Below, in pieces: positions 60,502 through 64,000 of a stretch of DNA of 64,000 nt (position 1 is its first letter; every line of letters begins with the position of its first letter). The notes beneath the pieces are model-generated. The model saw only the letters and a list, made by a program, of their open reading frames with translations, was not told where the DNA came from and searched no databases. The DNA comes from DATFVJ01 sp963712955. GTDB taxonomy: Bacteria > Actinomycetota > Actinomycetes > Streptosporangiales > Streptosporangiaceae. Where the stretch lies: NCBI GenBank assembly GCA_963712955.1, contig CAVQKF010000016.1, positions 51,437 to 115,436 on the forward strand, in the 5' to 3' direction. Position numbers and translations under genes: made by a program.

Positions 60502-62671
60502 TTGAGCCTCACACCCCGAGACTCGCAGACGGCTCACGCCGTGTCTCTGCCGCCCGCACCTGCAAACCGGCCGTCCGGCTGGCAGCCAACTGGGCCGCCC
60601 CTCTGGCGGCCCACCCGGACGCTGGGCAGGCCGTCGGGTTGGTTGCCCGCCGCGGCGGTGTTCGTGCTTGCGGCAGGCGGCCTGGCGCTGTTCCTGGTGC
60701 CGCTGCGCGGCGTGAACCTCAGCCGGATGAATGGCCTGGGGCTGATCTCCGCACTGCCCGTCGAATCCCTGGCCGGGGTGGGGTTGCTGGCCCTTGCATT
60801 TATCCTCGCACTCGGCCTCCCCAGGGCTCACCCCGTCATGCTCGGCCTCATGCTCGCCGGTCTCGTCATCTGCCTGGACGGGGTCACCGTCATAACCGAG
60901 GCCGAGCCGCGCTTCCCGACCACTTACCAGATCGCTGGGTTCACTGAGTACATCAGCCGGACCGGGCACACAGCGCCGGGCATCGCCGCCTACTTCAGCT
61001 GGCCCGGGTTCTTCGCGCTGGTGGCCATGGTGGAAGGCATGGCAGGCACGCACGACCTCCTGCCGGTGCTCCGGCTGTGGCCGCCCGCAATCGACCTGCT
61101 GTGCCTGCTGCCGCTCTTCCTCATCATGCGTAACTTAAGCGTGACGTGGCGCGCGAAGTGGTTCGCGGCGCTGCTCTTCTGCGCGGGCAACTGGGTTGGC
61201 CAGGACTACTTCTCGCCGCAGGCCTTCAACTACCTGCTCTACCTGCTGTTCGTTGCGATCTTGCTCACCTGGTTCCGGCCTGGTACCCACGCCCGCCCCG
61301 CAGCCCGGCACCCGCCGACGGATCGCCTGACCCGTCGTCTCGCCCACCTGAGGTGGCGCGAAGTCTTTGAGTCAGGCGAACTGCCAGCCCGCCCCGCCAG
61401 CACCAGCGAGCGGGCGATCCTCCTCGGGCTGCTCATCGGCCTTTTCGTGGTCTCCACGGCCAGCCACCAGCTCTCGCCGTTCTTTTTCCTTGGTGCCTGC
61501 GGCGGGCTGGTCGTCGCTCGCCGCTGCACCCTCACCGGGCTGCCGGTGCTGCTCGGCGTCATCCTGGCCGGCTGGATCAGCTTCGCGAGCGTTGCCTTCT
61601 GGTCGGGCCACCTGTCGGCTATGTTCGGCGGCATTGGCCACGTCGGCGCCAACCTGTCCACCAGCGTCAGCGGGCGGATGACAGGCAGCACGCCCGAGCA
61701 TGTCCTCGTGCTTTACGTGCGGGCCGGTTTCGCTGCGGCGGTCATGATCCTGGCCGCGCTGGGCTTCCTGCGGCGCAGGCACCAGACAATTGACGATCGC
61801 GCCGCGCTGGTGCTGCTGTGCGTGCCGTTCCTGGCGTTCGGGCTGCAGAGCTATGGCGGCGAAATCGCGCTGCGCATCTACCTGTTCGCATTGCCCGCCG
61901 CGTGCATCCTGGCTGCCTGCTTCTTCTTCCCCGCCACGCGACCGCAGGGCCGCGTCTGGCGGGTGCTGCCGGGCGCGGCTGTATGCGCCGTCGTTTTCGT
62001 CCTCGCGTTCTTCGTCGCGCGCTACGGCAATGAGGCGTACGAGCAGGTTCCGCGCGGTGAGCTGACCGCCGCAGATTACGTCTACGCACATGACAGCGCA
62101 GGCGCCAGGCTCGTCTGGCTGAGCCCGGATCCGGCGGTCGACAACACGCCGCAGATGCCCTGGCAGTACCGCGATATCGAGAAGGTCGACTACATCGCCG
62201 CGCAGGCGCCACGTGACCCGGCAAACGTCGCAGGGCTGGTCGCCACGCTCCGTAGCTTGGGCCCGGGCACTTACTTGATGACCACCCGCACCCAGGAGAC
62301 CTATCTCGAACAGGCGGTGAGCTATCCGCCTGGCTGGGGAAGCAGGTTCCGTGCCGACATGGCTGCGGCTCCCGGCGTACGGGCGGCCTTCGCCGACCGT
62401 GATGCCGTCGTATTCGCGATGCACTGGCCTCCCGGTGCGCCCACCAGGCCCTTGAACGTCAGCGTGGGCGGCGGGCGATCGGGGCGACCTGTGGACCCCT
62501 GTCGGGCTCACCGTCCTTGGGCTCCTCCTCTTGATGCTCATGACAAGGGAGTTCGCGCGGGTTTGCCATCCGGCTCCGCGTCGGCTCCTGCGGATTCTCA
62601 CGCTGGCATCGCTGCCCCTGCTTGCGCTGCTACTCCTCGCCGTGGCCGAGCGTTTCATCGCACTGTCGTGA
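60502..62671 (+). pseudogene. Polytopic membrane protein of a polysaccharide locus, frameshifted
   Basis: About 720 residues with a dozen or more hydrophobic segments (LPAAAVFVLAAGGLALFLVP, VGLLALAFILALGLP, ALLFCAGNWVGQDYFSPQAF, ILLGLLIGLFVVSTASHQLS). Next comes an extracytoplasmic domain (RLVWLSPDPAVDN, TYLMTTRTQETYLEQAVSYP). At about 62465-62486 the frame changes by one, after which DLWTPVGLTVLGLLLLMLMT and LLRILTLASLPLLALLLLAV give the final two membrane segments and a stop at 62671. TTG start with AAAGGTGA upstream. Topology resembles membrane glycosyltransferases or O-antigen ligase-like proteins, but no defining motif is seen. Confidence 0.7.
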
Positions 62672-63080
62672 CACTTCGGAGGAGAACTTGCCTGGGCATT
62701 CCCTTCCACACCAGCACGGTGGACCGGGCTCACCAAGGCTCGGCCATCGCGTGCGATACGCGGGCAGGTTCTGCGGTGACCCGGCCGTTCCGGTCGGCCC
62801 GCAGGAGGCCAGGAACGGCCGGGCACCGAGCGGGGCCACCGCCCAGATCGCAGAGGCACCCCCAGCCGGGCACGCCAGCTCACCATGGTGGCCGAGCACG
62901 GGCCGGCCCGGGGTGTCCCCACACTGTCACCCGATATCAGAGGATGGTGCTAAGTGAACACACCCGTGGCGGCTGCCAGGACGCCTGCCCGGCCCCGTGC
63001 AGGCTCGCTGCACCGGCCGACGGCGGGCACGGGCAGGAAACCGGCGGTGCGTGCCGGCGGCGGGAGAGCGGGGCAGCGGC
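62672..63080. other. Gene-free interval
   Basis: About 410 bp between the membrane protein and the GNAT/CelD-like gene. No recognisable coding sequence. Confidence 0.5.
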
Positions 63081-64000
63081 ATGCAGATCTCTGTCGTCCG
63101 TCCTGGTGAGCTGGGGCCGGCGGAGGTTGCCGCATGGCATTCAATGCAGCGCGCGACACCGTCCCTGGCCAACCCATTCCTGTGCCCGGAGTTCGCGATA
63201 GCCGTCGGCAGGTGCCGTAGCCACGCCCGAGTCGCTGTGCTCAGCGATGGCCCGGAGACGGTCGGGTTCTTCGCGTTCGAACGCGGACGGCTTGGTGCCG
63301 GGGCGCCGATCGGCGCGGGCCTGACCGACTTCCACGGCCTCGTCCACGCACCCGGGGCGGAGTGGGATCCGCGGGCACTGCTCCGCGCGTGCCGGATCCC
63401 GGCATGGGAATTCGACCATCTGGTACCCGGCCAGGCGCCGTTTCAGCGCTATCAGGCAGTCACGGCCCCCTCACCCTACATAGACCTGAGAGACGGGTTT
63501 GACACCTACTACGCGAAACTGCGGGTCAAATCCAGTTCCTTCTGCCGGACAATTTCGTACAAAGCGCGCAAGCTTGCCCGTGACGCGGGTGAGGTCCGCT
63601 ACGTGCTCGACTCGTGCGACCTCGGCGCGCTGCACACGCTGATGGCCTGGAAATCGGATCAGTACCGCCGGACCCGCCGCATCGACCGCTTCGATCAGCC
63701 GGGGACCATCGAGCTTGTCGAGTCGCTGTTCGACGTGCGCAGCGACGGTTTCACCGGCCTGCTGTCCTTCCTGTACGCGGGCGGCGAGCCGGTCGCCGGG
63801 CATTTCGGGCTCCGCTTCGACGACATCCTCGGCGGCTGGTTCCCGGCATATGACCGCCGCTTCCACAAGTACTCGCCGGGGATGGTGGGGCACCTGCGCC
63901 TGGCCGAGGCGGCGGCGCCCGCGGGCATCGGCCAGATCGATCTCGGCAAGGGCACCAAGGATTACAAGGAGTCACTGAAGAGCGCCGACATCTTTGTCGG
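63081..64000 (+). CDS. GNAT/CelD-like acetyltransferase-family protein, partial
   Basis: 306 residues visible from the ATG at 63081; the gene runs off the right edge. It begins MQISVVRPGELGPAEVAAWH and PSLANPFLCPEFAIAVGRCR. The acetyltransferase region has SFCRTISYKARKLARDAGEV, TLMAWKSDQYRRTRRIDRFD and LLSFLYAGGEPVAGHFGLRF. FPAYDRRFHKYSPGMVGHLR and QIDLGKGTKDYKESLKS are the hallmarks of the CelD/BcsL (GNAT_acetyltran) family found in exopolysaccharide and cellulose clusters. It likely acylates sugars of a surface polymer, consistent with the preceding genes. Confidence 0.82.
   Translation, partial: MQISVVRPGELGPAEVAAWHSMQRATPSLANPFLCPEFAIAVGRCRSHARVAVLSDGPETVGFFAFERGRLGAGAPIGAGLTDFHGLVHAPGAEWDPRALLRACRIPAWEFDHLVPGQAPFQRYQAVTAPSPYIDLRDGFDTYYAKLRVKSSSFCRTISYKARKLARDAGEVRYVLDSCDLGALHTLMAWKSDQYRRTRRIDRFDQPGTIELVESLFDVRSDGFTGLLSFLYAGGEPVAGHFGLRFDDILGGWFPAYDRRFHKYSPGMVGHLRLAEAAAPAGIGQIDLGKGTKDYKESLKSADIFV

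Noticed and set aside
62486..63201. C-terminal 240 residues of the long open frame from the membrane protein
   Set aside because: Low-complexity, Arg/Pro/Gly-rich out-of-frame read; the real membrane protein ends at 62671 in the next frame.

Overview
This window is chromosomal DNA from a high-GC, filamentous-type actinomycete, probably Streptosporangiales or a close relative. The evidence is a mycothiol ligase (MshC), an HrdB-type primary sigma factor, a ParC/ParE pair, a DUF7455 zinc protein, an LLM-class oxidoreductase of the F420 type, IdeR/DmdR-like iron boxes, an actinobacterial SOS box, a two-gene set resembling 10-methyl fatty acid synthesis (tmsA/tmsB), and GC-rich third codon positions throughout. 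No rRNA, tRNA, CRISPR array, insertion sequence or integrase was found.

Layout. 1-13.3 kb is housekeeping: a partial Phd/YefM antitoxin, topoisomerase IV subunits A and B facing each other across a thioredoxin-like gene, DUF7455, polyphosphate kinase 2, a GntR regulator, the primary sigma factor and a PAS-GAF-SpoIIE phosphatase. 13.3-24.6 kb holds a structured leader that may be a cyclic di-AMP riboswitch, a three-helix-bundle protein, a frameshifted conserved gene, an XRE-TPR regulator divergent from small genes, a membrane-anchored double AAA+ ATPase, a haloalkane dehalogenase-like hydrolase and a frameshifted DUF2293 gene. 24.7-32.4 kb contains divergent LysM and lexA genes with an SOS box, then two convergent leucyl-tRNA synthetase genes. 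Each leuS has its own short leader peptide carrying consecutive Leu codons, followed by an intrinsic terminator.

34.3-42.5 kb is an accessory lipid/polyketide stretch. It has a lone KS-DH-PPTase-like protein that resembles an enediyne-type PKS lacking AT, ACP and KR, then an Acg-like nitroreductase, a Nudix hydrolase and the tmsB/tmsA pair. 42.5-43.2 kb is a graveyard of gene fragments (a PPOX-family N-terminus and a formate-THF ligase C-terminus) around hairpin-forming 23-bp repeats. 43.2-58.7 kb carries an anti-sigma-like ATPase, an Asp/Glu racemase, DUF4192, a GT87 membrane mannosyltransferase, a ribbon-helix-helix protein, mshC, an amidase remnant, YbaK, a PLP trans-sulfuration enzyme, a CPBP protease, a secreted GH92 mannosidase, an iron-box-controlled ZIP transporter and a frameshifted LLM oxidoreductase. 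58.7-64 kb is the decayed edge of a surface-polysaccharide locus: a GT2 N-terminus joined to a flippase C-terminus, a frameshifted polytopic membrane protein, and a GNAT/CelD-like protein running off the end.

Two window-wide themes stand out. First, short tandem repeats are unusually abundant. In coding regions, including parC and hrdB, every unit is a multiple of 3 bp (15, 18, 24, 27). Between genes, units of 14, 16, 22, 23 and 25 bp occur, several containing a hairpin. Second, four otherwise good genes each carry a single frameshift of the same sign (one extra base), at or near G/C runs. That pattern suggests either homopolymer sequencing error or a real mutational bias.
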